DNA from: JBCBSP01 sp964550935
Lineage (GTDB): Bacteria; Pseudomonadota; Alphaproteobacteria; Caulobacterales; Maricaulaceae
DNA: 46,562 nt
NCBI GenBank assembly: GCA_964550935.1
Contig: CAZKBB010000017.1
Location: forward strand, 1 to 46,562
Reading direction: 5' to 3'
Below, in pieces: positions 1 through 8,165 of this stretch. How positions within the stretch are numbered: the stretch's first letter is position 1; each line of letters begins with the position of its first letter. The notes below the pieces were generated by a model, which was given only the letters and a program-made list of their open reading frames with translations, was not told the DNA's origin and made no database searches. The position numbers and the translations under genes were made by a program.

Positions 1-2
1 CC

Positions 3-365
3 GACATCGACGTGGAGAGCCATTGCGAGCACCACATGGCGCCGATCCTGGGCAATGCGTGCGTCGCCTACATGCCCGACAAGGCCGTGGTGGGCATCTC
101 CAAGATCGCCAAGGTGGTCGAGGCCTTCTCCAAGCGCCTGCAGACCCAGGAGACCATGACCGCCCAGATCGCCGACGCCATCGAAGAGGCGATGCGCCCG
201 CGCGGCGTGGCGGTGTTCGTGGACGCCAAGCACCAGTGCATGACCACGCGCGGGGTTCATCACCCCAACGTCTCCACGATCACGACCACCTTCACCGGCG
301 AGTTCCGCGCCAACGCCGAACTGCGCGAACGCTTCCTGCGCATGTGCGAGAAGTCGAAGCGGTAG
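3..365 (+). CDS. folE: GTP cyclohydrolase I, C-terminal part (cut by window edge)
   Basis: The enzyme converts GTP to 7,8-dihydroneopterin triphosphate, the first step of tetrahydrofolate (and tetrahydropterin) synthesis, in the cytoplasm. About 120 C-terminal residues are visible. They contain the zinc/active-site motif SHCEHHMAPI near the start and the second conserved block KHQCMTTRGVHHP, which supplies another zinc-ligand cysteine. The family is usually about 190-220 residues, so roughly the first 80 lie outside the window. The GTG at base 12 is internal and should not be taken as the start, because the reading frame is open to the window edge at base 3. The gene ends 24 bases before a strong terminator and is convergent with phoD. 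Confidence 0.95.
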   Translation, partial: DIDVESHCEHHMAPILGNACVAYMPDKAVVGISKIAKVVEAFSKRLQTQETMTAQIADAIEEAMRPRGVAVFVDAKHQCMTTRGVHHPNVSTITTTFTGEFRANAELRERFLRMCEKSKR

Positions 366-385
366 ACGCCGCGGCGGTCCTGTTT

Positions 386-420
386 CGAAAACCCCTCCAG
401 CGCGCGCCGGAGGGGTTTTT
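386..420. terminator. Bidirectional rho-independent terminator between folE and phoD
   Basis: A perfect 9-bp inverted repeat (AACCCCTCC / GGAGGGGTT, arms 390-398 and 409-417) is followed by a T run on the plus strand. It is preceded by an A run, which gives a T run on the minus strand. It lies between two convergent genes and can serve both. Confidence 0.88.
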
Positions 421-429
421 CGTTCAGCC

Positions 430-2178
430 CTAAGCGATCCGCTCCACCTCAGGCACGGGGCCGCCGGCGGCGGGGCGCACGCGCCAGCGCGAGTCCGTTT
501 CGGTCTGGAACTCGCGCGACTTGATGTCGGAGACCGCGATGAAGTCGGCGACGGCCTCCTCGCGCGTCAGCGTCAAAAGGACATAGCCGCGCTTATAGAC
601 CTCGTGGTGCTTGATGTGCGGGTTCGCATCGACCGTGTAGGCGCCGAAATCCACCCCCGGCGCGGTGACGAACTCGTAGTCGGACGGGCTGGTCACGGAG
701 GTCACGCCGAACTCGGTCCCCACGCGCTCGCCCGCCTTGGTCTTCAGATCGAGCGTCCAGTAATTGTGGCTGTCGCCGGTAAGCACGATGACGTCCGCGT
801 TCGCGCCGCGCAGGGCGTCGTAGAAGCGCTCGCGTTCGGCCGGGAAGCCGTCCCAGGTGTCCAGGGTCAGCGGGATGTCGAACCGGGTACGCTGGGCGAA
901 GGCCCAGACCTCCCCGCCGATCGCGCGCATGCCCATGCGCAGCCACCAGGGGGTGACGCTGGAATAGTCCGGCGAGATCGCCTCTCCGATCAGCACCTGG
1001 TTGGCCAGGATCCGCCAGGGCTTGCCCGCCTCGACCGAAGCGGCGAGGGCGCCGGAGACGGCGTCCATCTGCTCTGAACCGAGCAGCGTGCGGTCCGGCG
1101 CGCCGACCTCCTCCTCCAGCCAGCGGCGCACTTGCGCGCGCACGTCCGGGTCCTCCGGATCGGCGTCGGCGGCGACCGGGAAGCGGGAGTACTCGATCTC
1201 GGGAGACCGGGCGTGGAGCCGGGTCTCCAGAAAGACCAGCGTGGCCAGATCGCCGATCTCCAGCGCGCCGTAACGCTTCGTGTTCGGGTCGGGCTCGCGC
1301 GCGGGCAGCCAGTCGTAATAGGCGCGCAGCGCCGTATCGCGCCGTTCAAACCAGTCGCCCTCGCCCTCCTGGTGGTTCTCCGCGCCGGTGCGGTAGGCGT
1401 TGTTGGCGGTCTCGTGGTCGTCCCAGATCGTGATCCATGGCGCGGCGGCCTTCATCGCCTGAAGGTCGGGATCGGAGGAATACTGCGCGTGGCGCAGCGC
1501 GTAGTCGGCGTAAGTCAAAAGCTCGTGGGGCGGCTGGGACATGCGGCTCAGGCGCTCGGCGTCTTCGGAGGCGTAGCCGTCGTCGGCGTATTCGTAGAGG
1601 TAGTCGCCCAGGTGCAGCACCAGATCGACGTCGCCGCGCTCGGCTGCGGCGCGATAGGCGTTGAAGAAGCCGGCCGGATAGTTGGCGCAGGAGAAAGCCG
1701 CGATCCGATAGCTGTCGATCGGGCCGTCGGGCAGGGTGCGCGTCGTTCCGATCGGCGAGCGCTCGATGGTGTCGCCGCCGCCCAGCGTCTCGAAGCGATA
1801 GGCGTAGGCCCGCCCCGGCTGCAGGCCGTCTGCGAGGATTTTCACCGTCGCCGCCGGGCTTCCAGGGCGCGCCGCGGCCTCGGCTTCGGCCTCGAACACG
1901 GGATCGGCGAGCGTCTCGCTTTCGGACACCGTCACGCGCACGCGCCGGGTCTCGCCTTCAGGCAAGGCCAGCGCGGTCCAGAGCATGACGCTCGTCTGGT
2001 CAGGGTCGCCGGAGGCGACGCCGTGCTTGAACAGGCCTTCCGGGACCGGCAGCGGGGCTTGCGCCTGCGGTCCGCGCGAACACGCCGCGGCGGTGAGCCC
2101 GGCTCCGGCGGCGAGCGTCTGACGCCGCGTCAGCGGGCGAAGGGCGAAGCGGCGCGAGGTCTGGGCGTCGAACGGCAT
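430..2178 (-). CDS. phoD: Alkaline phosphatase D / phosphodiesterase, PhoD family, Tat-exported
   Basis: A 582-residue secreted metallophosphoesterase that releases phosphate from phosphomonoesters or phosphodiesters outside the cytoplasm. The N terminus has twin arginines (RR at 9-10 and 18-19, the latter in TRRQTLAAG) before a hydrophobic stretch and a possible lipid-attachment Cys33 (weak lipobox TAAAC). This suggests Tat export of a folded, metal-loaded enzyme. Metal-site motifs of the PhoD family are in order: SCANYP (Cys164), HLGDY (Asp192), WDDHE (253-256) and LTGDSHNYW (Asp469, His471). The start is ATG at 2178 with GAGGGA upstream. It lies 165 bp downstream of a TonB-dependent receptor gene on the same strand, which fits a phosphorus-scavenging pair. 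Hairpins in the gap may uncouple the two. Confidence 0.93.
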   Translation of the reverse strand: MPFDAQTSRRFALRPLTRRQTLAAGAGLTAAACSRGPQAQAPLPVPEGLFKHGVASGDPDQTSVMLWTALALPEGETRRVRVTVSESETLADPVFEAEAEAAARPGSPAATVKILADGLQPGRAYAYRFETLGGGDTIERSPIGTTRTLPDGPIDSYRIAAFSCANYPAGFFNAYRAAAERGDVDLVLHLGDYLYEYADDGYASEDAERLSRMSQPPHELLTYADYALRHAQYSSDPDLQAMKAAAPWITIWDDHETANNAYRTGAENHQEGEGDWFERRDTALRAYYDWLPAREPDPNTKRYGALEIGDLATLVFLETRLHARSPEIEYSRFPVAADADPEDPDVRAQVRRWLEEEVGAPDRTLLGSEQMDAVSGALAASVEAGKPWRILANQVLIGEAISPDYSSVTPWWLRMGMRAIGGEVWAFAQRTRFDIPLTLDTWDGFPAERERFYDALRGANADVIVLTGDSHNYWTLDLKTKAGERVGTEFGVTSVTSPSDYEFVTAPGVDFGAYTVDANPHIKHHEVYKRGYVLLTLTREEAVADFIAVSDIKSREFQTETDSRWRVRPAAGGPVPEVERIA

Positions 2179-2209
2179 GGCTAGGGTCCCTCGAAAGTTG
2201 GCGTTCGGA

Positions 2210-2223
2210 TCATCCTAGGATGA
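2210..2223. promoter_or_regulatory. Perfect 14-bp palindrome just upstream of phoD
   Basis: TCATCCTAGGATGA is its own reverse complement. It begins 32 bp upstream of the phoD start codon in the receptor-phoD gap. It could be an operator for a dimeric regulator or part of a small RNA hairpin. Neither can be decided from sequence alone. Confidence 0.35.
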
Positions 2224-2225
2224 GA

Positions 2226-2338
2226 CCGGCCGGAACGCGCCCCCTCAAGCACGCTCCGGCCGGCCCTCGGCGCCGTCCCCCCGGGCGGCGTCCCCTCGGT
2301 CGTCCGCCCGGCGCCGGACCCCGCAAGCCCGGCGCCGG
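2226..2338 (-). other. Two GC-rich hairpins in the receptor-phoD gap
   Basis: One hairpin has arms CCGGCCGGA / TCCGGCCGG (2226-2234 and 2255-2263). The second pairs two copies of CCGGCGCCGG (2308-2317 and 2329-2338). Neither is followed by a T run on the minus strand. I read them as mRNA 3'-end stabilisers or partial attenuators between the two genes rather than full terminators. Confidence 0.5.
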
Positions 2339-2343
2339 AGCGC

Positions 2344-4779
2344 TTAAAAGTCGACGCCGACGCGCAGGCCCACCGTGCGCGGCGCGCCCGCGATGAAGGT
2401 CGGCAGGCCGAATGCGTCGCCGGTATTGCCCGCGTCGATGATGTAGTTTTCATCCAGCAGGTTATCGACGAACGCGACGGCGTACCAGGTCTCACCCGGC
2501 GCGTCATACCGGATCTTGAAGTCGACGATGCCGTAATCGCCCTGGACTTCGTCCTGGATGGTGTCGGCGTCCTGCAGCTCGGGGCGGTCATTGTTGTTAT
2601 CGAAAAAGACCTCCGACTGCCAGGTCCAGGTCGGGATGAGGGACAGACGCCCGACCGGCAGGTCGAACTCGCCCAGCGCACCGATGGAGAACGCGTACTC
2701 CGGCGACAGGCGGAACCGGTTGTTGGCGAATTCCTGGGTGTTGCCGTCTTCGTCGGTCTCGTCGAACTCGGCGAAGTTGAAGGCGTAGGTGGCGAAGAGC
2801 GAGAGGTGCTCGTTGACGCGGGTGTCAAGCTGGCTTTCAAGGCCCCATTGGGTGGCGCGCCCGGCGTTGTCGGTGACGAAGCGCGCGCTGTTCGGCTCGA
2901 AACGGCCGGTCTGGAAGTTCTGGTACTCGGCATAGAAGACCGAGGCCTGAAGGGTCGTGTTGTCCGCCGTCCAGAACGCGCCCAGTTCGAAGTTGTCGAC
3001 GATCTCCGCGTCCACGATCCGGAACAGGTCCGGCTCGGTGCTGTCGAAGGTCACCACTTCGGGGCGGCGGCCGCGGGCATAGCTCGCCCAGGCGTTCAGA
3101 TTGTCCGACACGTCATACTGCGCCACCAGGCGCCAGGTGAAATCGTCGAAGGTTTCGGTGTCGGAGAAGACGCGCTGCCCGCCCGGCGTCGGCGGCAGGA
3201 ACAGGGTCGGCCCCGGGGTGAGCGCGGTCACCGGCGAGCCCGGCGCGGTGCTGCCGGAGTAGATGCTCGCTTCCTTTTCCTCATACGTCCAACGCAGACC
3301 TGCGGTGAGGTCCAGCCGGTCGGTGGCGGAGACGGTCACGTCGCCGAACACGTCGAAGGCGGTCGTCTGGCCGAAGTTCGCCGACTCTTCCAGATAGAAA
3401 TCCGGCAGCGGCACGATCTGGGCGAAGGCCGGGTTGATGAAGCCGGGCAGGATCGCCGGGACGAAGACGCCGACCGGATCAAACGGGTTGTCAAAGCCCT
3501 GAGCGTTGGGCACGCCGAACAACGACAGACCGGCTTCCACCTGCGCGACGGACGCGCCGGCCAGGCCGGCGATCGTCGGCGCGAAGATCGCCTGGACCAC
3601 CTGCGGGTTGGCCGCCAGCGGAATGCGCTGCTGGCCGCTTTCATAGAAATAGGACGCGCCGAAGAAGCCGGTGACCGGTCCGCCCGCATCGTAATTGAAG
3701 CGCGCTTCCTGGCTCCACTGGCGGCCGGTGGCGTCTTCACCCACCACCAGAAGCTCGCCGCCGAAGCCGTCCGGATCAAAGATCTCCAACGATTCAAACG
3801 CGCGCCAGCCGGAGATGGAGTTCAGCGACCAGGCGTCGTTGATGGCGTAATCGGCGATCGCCGTGACGCCGTAAACCTGACGGTCGATGCCCAGCGGGGC
3901 GCCGCCTTCAAAGCCGCCGAACGCATTCAGCGCGGCGGGGTCCCACGGCTCGCCGATGTCGACGCCCGGCAGCGGCGGCAGGGAGTTGGAGCGGAAGCTC
4001 GTCCCGCCTTCAGGCGTATCGGTCTGATAGTTGCCGATCACGTCCAGCGAGAAATTCGCGGTCGGCTCCCAGCGGGCCGAGGCGCGCACGGCCGACAACT
4101 CAACGCCGTTGAGCGCTTCGCCGCCGAGGCGGTTCTCCACATAGCCGTCGCGCTGCTTGTGGGCGCCGGCGAAGCGCAGGGCGAGCGTGTCTGTGACCGG
4201 AAGGTTCACATGGGCGCGCGCTTCGTACCGGTTATAGTCGCCGATGGTGCCTTCGATGGAGGCGGTGTAGCCCTCCAGATCGGCCTTGTTCTGAATCACG
4301 TTGATGGCCCCGATCAGGGCGCCGCGCCCGAAAAGGGTCGCCTGCGGGCCTTTGACGACCTCCACGCGCTCAATGTCGAACAGCTCCACATAGGCGCCGC
4401 GGGCGCGCGAGATGGACACGCCGTCCTGGAACACCGCAACGCGCGCCTCGCCGGTGGCCGCGCCGTCGTCGGAGGTGATGCCGCGGATCACGAAGCCCGG
4501 GTTGTTCGGCGACTGCTCTTGAACCTCAAGGCCCGGCACGAAGTCGGACAGCTCGTCGAACTGTTCGATGCCAAGGATCTCGAGGCGTTCCTGCGAGTAG
4601 GCGGTCAGGTTGATCGGGACATCCGCGATGGACTGTTCGCGCTTCTGCGCGGTCACGGTGATGACTTCAGTCGCGCCGAAGCCTTCGGTCTGGGCCATAG
4701 CCGGCGTGGCGTGAAGGGCGGCGGCGGACAGGGCGGCGAGCGCAGCACCGGCGCTCAGGCGGGCCTTGGTCACGGTCAT
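2344..4779 (-). CDS. TonB-dependent outer-membrane receptor
   Basis: An 811-residue outer-membrane beta-barrel receptor that imports a ligand using TonB/ExbBD energy. A signal peptide ends near ATPAMA (about residue 28). It is followed by a TonB-box-like segment (EVITVTAQK) and a plug domain with the usual marks: VPGLEVQEQ, FVIRGI, DIERVEVVKGPQATLFGRGA and a GAINVI segment. The protein ends in a terminal aromatic residue (GLRVGVDF), typical of barrel proteins. I place the start at ATG 4779, preceded by AAGGA; the frame stays open for 120 more codons upstream, but that part is Arg-rich and unlike a receptor. The ligand is not identifiable. The downstream phoD gene suggests a phosphorus-containing substrate, which is inference. 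Confidence 0.92.
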   Translation of the reverse strand: MTVTKARLSAGAALAALSAAALHATPAMAQTEGFGATEVITVTAQKREQSIADVPINLTAYSQERLEILGIEQFDELSDFVPGLEVQEQSPNNPGFVIRGITSDDGAATGEARVAVFQDGVSISRARGAYVELFDIERVEVVKGPQATLFGRGALIGAINVIQNKADLEGYTASIEGTIGDYNRYEARAHVNLPVTDTLALRFAGAHKQRDGYVENRLGGEALNGVELSAVRASARWEPTANFSLDVIGNYQTDTPEGGTSFRSNSLPPLPGVDIGEPWDPAALNAFGGFEGGAPLGIDRQVYGVTAIADYAINDAWSLNSISGWRAFESLEIFDPDGFGGELLVVGEDATGRQWSQEARFNYDAGGPVTGFFGASYFYESGQQRIPLAANPQVVQAIFAPTIAGLAGASVAQVEAGLSLFGVPNAQGFDNPFDPVGVFVPAILPGFINPAFAQIVPLPDFYLEESANFGQTTAFDVFGDVTVSATDRLDLTAGLRWTYEEKEASIYSGSTAPGSPVTALTPGPTLFLPPTPGGQRVFSDTETFDDFTWRLVAQYDVSDNLNAWASYARGRRPEVVTFDSTEPDLFRIVDAEIVDNFELGAFWTADNTTLQASVFYAEYQNFQTGRFEPNSARFVTDNAGRATQWGLESQLDTRVNEHLSLFATYAFNFAEFDETDEDGNTQEFANNRFRLSPEYAFSIGALGEFDLPVGRLSLIPTWTWQSEVFFDNNNDRPELQDADTIQDEVQGDYGIVDFKIRYDAPGETWYAVAFVDNLLDENYIIDAGNTGDAFGLPTFIAGAPRTVGLRVGVDF

Positions 4780-4873
4780 GGGTCGATCCTTGATAACGCG
4801 TCTCGCGCGTCCCCACTGGCCGCGCGCTCGGCTCTGCGATACCCATGCTCCGTGACGCTTCTCAATCAGCTGA

Positions 4874-4891
4874 GCGACAGATTTTTGACGC
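4874..4891 (-). promoter_or_regulatory. Possible Pho box upstream of the TonB-dependent receptor
   Basis: Read on the minus strand the site is GCGTCAA-AAAT-CTGTCGC. This has the 7+4+7 spacing of the PhoB consensus CTGTCAT-N4-CTGTCAT and matches 9 of 14 consensus positions. It lies about 95 bp upstream of the receptor start codon. The match is moderate, and the idea is supported mainly by phoD downstream. Confidence 0.35.
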
Positions 4892-4946
4892 GCTGCAGCG
4901 AGTGCGTGCTGCGTTGCAAAAGCGCCACGGCGGTAGGGACTTACAC

Positions 4947-5978
4947 ATGAGCGAGATGCGGCTTCAGCCCCCAGACGACGCCGCCGACCGTCGCGAGGCG
5001 CACGCGCAGCAAGCCGACGCCGGCGCGCGCCTCGATCGATGGATGGCGCAGACCTGGCCCGACCTGTCGCGCTCGCGCTGCAAGGCGCTGGTGGAGGCGG
5101 GCCGCCTCGCGCTCGACGGCGAGGCGCTCGACGATCCAAGCGCGAAGGTGCGCGAGGGCGGGGTCTATGCGCTCTCCATCCCCGCGCCTGTCGAGGCGAC
5201 GCCGAAGCCTGAAGCGATCCCGCTCGAGGTTCTGTTCGAGGACGCGCATCTCATCGTGGTGAACAAGCCCGCCGGCATGGCGGTGCACCCGGCGGTCGGC
5301 CACTGGACCGGCACGCTGGTCCACGCGCTCCTGCACCGATGCGCGGGCACGCTCTCGGGCATCGGCGGGGTGGAGCGGCCAGGCATCGTCCATCGGCTCG
5401 ACAAGGACACCTCCGGGGTGATGGTCGCGGCCAAGACCGACGCCGCCCACAAGGCGCTTTCGGAGCAGTTCGCGGCCCACTCGGTCGAGCGCGCCTATAT
5501 CGCCTTCACCCGCGCCGCGCCGCGCCCGCGCGCAGGGACGGTGGACGCCAGGCTGAAACGCTCCGATGCGGACCGCAAGAAAATGGCGGTGATCCGCGAT
5601 GCGAAGTCGAGCGCGGGCAAGCATGCGGTGACGCACTACGAGACCCTGGCGGTCTACGGCCAGATCGAGGGCGCGCCGGTGGGCACGCCCATGGCCGCGA
5701 AGCTGAAATGCGTGCTGGAGACCGGCAGGACCCACCAGATCCGCGCCCACATGGCCCATATCGGCTGTCCGCTGCTCGGCGATCCGGTCTATGGCAAGGG
5801 CCGCTCAAAGCATCTGGCTTGGACCCCCGACGGTGGGGAATTCAAGGACTTCCGCCGCCAGGCGCTGCACGCGGCGGTCCTCGGCTTCGACCATCCCCGC
5901 ACCGGCGAACGCCTCAGCTTCGAAACCCTGCTTCCCAAGGACATGCAGCGCCTGGAGGGGTTTCTGGAGCGGTTGTGA
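4947..5978 (+). CDS. rluD: 23S rRNA pseudouridine synthase, RluD family
   Basis: Converts uridines to pseudouridine in 23S rRNA (positions 1911/1915/1917 in E. coli numbering, if orthologous), aiding ribosome assembly. It is 343 residues long. It has an N-terminal S4-like RNA-binding domain (GARLDRWMAQ to GVYAL, about residues 26-76) and a catalytic domain with HRLDKDTSG carrying catalytic Asp152. A C-terminal GRTHQIRAHM block and DPVYG follow. ATG 4947 is chosen because the protein then begins just before the S4 domain; a longer frame from 4845 has no family support. The ribosome-binding site is weak. RluA- or RluC-type specificity cannot be fully excluded, but the length and domain order fit RluD. 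Confidence 0.9.
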   Translation: MSEMRLQPPDDAADRREAHAQQADAGARLDRWMAQTWPDLSRSRCKALVEAGRLALDGEALDDPSAKVREGGVYALSIPAPVEATPKPEAIPLEVLFEDAHLIVVNKPAGMAVHPAVGHWTGTLVHALLHRCAGTLSGIGGVERPGIVHRLDKDTSGVMVAAKTDAAHKALSEQFAAHSVERAYIAFTRAAPRPRAGTVDARLKRSDADRKKMAVIRDAKSSAGKHAVTHYETLAVYGQIEGAPVGTPMAAKLKCVLETGRTHQIRAHMAHIGCPLLGDPVYGKGRSKHLAWTPDGGEFKDFRRQALHAAVLGFDHPRTGERLSFETLLPKDMQRLEGFLERL

Positions 5979-6007
5979 GGGGGAAGGGACGCGCCCTTCC
6001 GCGCCGA

Positions 6008-6089
6008 GGTCCCGGATCGCGGCTTCGCCGCGTCCGAGAATCCAATCCGCCTCTCATGACTTCCCGGGCGGCGCGTGAGCGAAGACCCG
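6008..6089 (+). repeat. Palindromic intergenic repeat, copy A
   Basis: An 82-bp element made of a GC-rich hairpin with a TTCG loop (GATCGCGGC TTCG CCGCG...), an AT-richer middle (aatccgcctctcatga) and a CCCGGGCGGCGCG tail. It is nearly identical (78 of 82 by eye) to copy B at 10619-10700 in the opposite orientation, and related to elements at 28696 and 45029. It follows the rluD stop. Confidence 0.85.
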
Positions 6090-6118
6090 GGGCCTCATCG
6101 CGATTCGCCGCTGCGCGG

Positions 6119-6481
6119 TCACGACGCTTGCGGCCGCTCCCGCTCGATGAGATTCAGGCTCCAGCGGTGCGCCTTGAACACGAAGTCGAGAATATCGCCC
6201 AGCACCGGGACCGCGCCGATCACCATGTCCATCGCGGTCGCTGCGGTGATGCGCGCATAGGTCCAGGGCCCGAGCCCGCAGGCCTTCGCCGCCGAGAGCA
6301 TGACGATCCCGCCGGCCAGGCTGACGAGCGCGCCGACGCCCGGGAGCAGGCCCAGCAGTCCGTCCAGACCAAAGCGCACGCCGGCCACTTCGAAGCGGTC
6401 GTCGAGCAACCTGGCCCAGGCCCGCGCGCGTTCCAGCTCGGGCGGGGCGTCAGTGTGCGCAGCGGAGGGTTGTTCGGTCAT
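6119..6481 (-). CDS. DUF4112 family small membrane protein
   Basis: A 120-residue protein with the DUF4112 pattern: LLDDRFEVAG, RFGLDGLLGLLPGVGALVS and a second hydrophobic part around MDMVIGAVPVLGDILDFVFKA. Two hydrophobic segments suggest an inner-membrane location. The molecular function of the family is not established. The start is ATG 6481, close to and divergent from bfr, so both genes use the 148-bp gap. That gap carries a perfect 9-bp inverted repeat (6513-6537). Its stop lies just beyond repeat copy A. Confidence 0.82.
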   Translation of the reverse strand: MTEQPSAAHTDAPPELERARAWARLLDDRFEVAGVRFGLDGLLGLLPGVGALVSLAGGIVMLSAAKACGLGPWTYARITAATAMDMVIGAVPVLGDILDFVFKAHRWSLNLIERERPQAS

Positions 6482-6512
6482 GGCGCGCCAACGCCGGGCG
6501 CGCGCGCCGGTT

Positions 6513-6537
6513 CCCCTGCGAGAACGCGTCGCAGGGG
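6513..6537. other. Inverted repeat in the DUF4112/bfr divergent gap
   Basis: Perfect 9-bp arms CCCCTGCGA / TCGCAGGGG are separated by 7 bp. The site lies 24 bp upstream of the likely bfr -35 element, so it could be an operator or a leader hairpin of the divergent gene. No further support is visible. Confidence 0.4.
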
Positions 6538-6560
6538 CGAAGAATCCTTACGTCAGGCGC

Positions 6561-6587
6561 TTGGCCGGTCTCGCGCGCTTGTATATC
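6561..6587 (+). promoter_or_regulatory. Probable housekeeping-sigma promoter of bfr
   Basis: TTGGCC, 13 bp, then TGTATATC. This resembles the Caulobacter-type consensus TTGACgs-N10-14-GCTAnAwC, with 6 of 8 positions fitting in the second element. Transcription would start near 6594, giving a leader of about 36 bases before bfr. This is a pattern match only. Confidence 0.45.
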
Positions 6588-6629
6588 CAAGGGTGATCCC
6601 GGTCCGCGCCCGCTGAAGGAGCTTCGCGC

Positions 6630-7112
6630 ATGAAAGGCGATCCCACCGTCATCGAGCACCTGAACAAGGCGCTGAAGCTCGAGCTGACCACCGTGAACCA
6701 GTACTTCCTCCACGCGCGCATGTTCCGCGACTGGGGCCTGCACCGCATCGCCAAGATCGAGTACGAGGAATCCATCGACGAGATGAAGCACGCCGACGCG
6801 CTGATCGAGCGCATCCTGTTCCTGGAGGGCCTGCCCAACGTGCAGGACCTCGGCAAGGTGCGCATCGGCGAGACGCTGAAGGAGTGCCTGGAGCTCGATC
6901 TGGAAGCCGAGCGCATCGCCCACCCGGTCTACAAGGACGCCATCGCCCATTGCGAGAGCGTGGGCGACTACGTCTCGCGCCAGCTCTTCGACCAGATCCT
7001 GAAGTCCGAGGAGGAGCATATCGACTTCCTCGAAACCCAGCTCGCCCTGATCAAGGCGATCGGCGAAGAGAAATTCATGCAGACCATGATCGGAGAGCCC
7101 GAAGCGGGCTAG
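6630..7112 (+). CDS. bfr: Bacterioferritin
   Basis: A 160-residue iron-storage protein that assembles into a 24-subunit shell, oxidises Fe(II) and stores it as ferric mineral. All ferroxidase ligands are present: Glu18, Glu51, His54, Glu94, Glu127 and His130. The haem ligand Met52 (SIDEMKHAD) marks it as bacterioferritin rather than ferritin. The length matches the family. The start is ATG 6630 with GAAGGAG 11 bases upstream. A candidate promoter lies at 6561-6587. The bacterioferritin-associated ferredoxin gene usually found next door is instead at 10.7-10.9 kb on the opposite strand. Confidence 0.97.
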   Translation: MKGDPTVIEHLNKALKLELTTVNQYFLHARMFRDWGLHRIAKIEYEESIDEMKHADALIERILFLEGLPNVQDLGKVRIGETLKECLELDLEAERIAHPVYKDAIAHCESVGDYVSRQLFDQILKSEEEHIDFLETQLALIKAIGEEKFMQTMIGEPEAG

Positions 7113-7229
7113 GCGCGCCCTGAAGCCGCGCCGCCGCGTCTATCGCGCTTGCGCGCGCGCCTGCGCCCGGTTAGACCGGCGTTGAGCGTTATGATGTAAC
7201 ATCCGCCTGCCGCCTGGAGCGCCCGCGCC

Positions 7230-8165
7230 TTGTCCCTTCCCGCCGCCGCAGTCTCGGCCTTGCCGGCAATCGCGTTCGCGGGGCTCGCCGCGCTGGTGTG
7301 CCTGATCGCGCTCTTGCTGGTGCGCGTGGCCTCGGGCTTCACGCGCGCCAATGCGCCGCTGTTCGCGGGCTTTGCGGCGGGGATGGTGATCGCGGTGTCG
7401 ATCCTGCACCTCATGCCCGAGGCGCTGGCCATGACCGAAGGCGCGCCGGTGCTGATCCTTCTGGGCTTCGCGTTCGGCTTCGTCCTGCAGCGCGGCATCG
7501 AGGCCGGCGCGGCGATGCGCGGGATCGGGGCCGAGCGCCGCGTGCGCCTGCTCGCGATCGCCCCGGTGATCGCGATCGCGGCCCACTCGATGGTCGACGG
7601 CGCGGTTTACGCGGTCAGCTTCTCGATCGACGCCTTCCTCGGCATCCAGGCCGTCGCCGGGCTGATCGTGCATGAGTTTCCCGAGACCGTGATCTGCTTC
7701 GTGCTGCTCCAGCGCGCGGGCCTCTCCGATCGCGGCGCGGCGATCGGCGCCTTCGCGGCGGCGGGCCTGACGACGCTCGGCGCGGCCAGCCTCGCCGCCC
7801 CCTTCACCGCTCAGCTCGATGAGGCCACGCTCGGCGACATGTTCGCGGTCGTGGCCGGGCTCCTGCTTCATGTGGGCGCGGCGCATCTTCTGGCGCAGGC
7901 CGGCGATCGCGGCTGGGCGCTCGGCGCGCCGGCGGTGGTCGCGGGCGGCGTGGCGGCCTTCGCCATGTCCGCGCTGCACGATCATGAAGGCCATGGGCAC
8001 GGCGCTCATGAACATGGCGCTCATGAGCATGGCGAGCATGGGTCTCCGCACGCGGGTGGCGCGCACGACGATCGCCATGATCACGCCTCAGAGCCCCGCC
8101 ATATCGACGACCTGCGCCTGGTCCGCGTCGACCCGGACGCGCCTGAGGAGGGAGAGCCGCAATGA
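7230..8165 (+). CDS. ZIP-family metal transporter with His-rich C-terminal tail
   Basis: A 311-residue inner-membrane protein of the ZIP (zinc/iron permease-like) family, expected to bring Zn(II) or related divalent metals into the cytoplasm. Hydrophobic segments run through most of the first 250 residues. The metal-path motifs of ZIP helices 4 and 5 are present: AHSMVDG (His119, Asp123) and IVHEFPET (His148, Glu149, Glu152). After about residue 250 the chain becomes a His/Gly/Glu tail (HDHEGHGHG, repeated HEHGA), a likely metal-binding segment. The start is TTG 7230 with TGGAG upstream. It overlaps the next gene by ATGA, so the pair is translationally coupled. Zinc specificity is inferred from that neighbour. 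Confidence 0.87.
   Translation: MSLPAAAVSALPAIAFAGLAALVCLIALLLVRVASGFTRANAPLFAGFAAGMVIAVSILHLMPEALAMTEGAPVLILLGFAFGFVLQRGIEAGAAMRGIGAERRVRLLAIAPVIAIAAHSMVDGAVYAVSFSIDAFLGIQAVAGLIVHEFPETVICFVLLQRAGLSDRGAAIGAFAAAGLTTLGAASLAAPFTAQLDEATLGDMFAVVAGLLLHVGAAHLLAQAGDRGWALGAPAVVAGGVAAFAMSALHDHEGHGHGAHEHGAHEHGEHGSPHAGGAHDDRHDHASEPRHIDDLRLVRVDPDAPEEGEPQ

Noticed and set aside
4908..4923. PhaR-like motif (TGCTGCGTTGCAAAA) upstream of rluD and the receptor
   Set aside because: It resembles TGC...GCA motifs, but neither neighbour is a PHA gene and one imperfect site in GC-rich DNA is expected by chance.
2806..4950. 714-codon open frame on the plus strand opposite the TonB-dependent receptor
   Set aside because: It is a GC-driven antisense shadow with Arg/Gly/Val-rich composition and no domain. 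The receptor on the other strand is clear.
4780..5139. 120-codon N-terminal extension of the TonB-dependent receptor
   Set aside because: The extension is Arg/Ala-rich, overlaps rluD and precedes a proper signal peptide. The ATG at 4779 has a ribosome-binding site.
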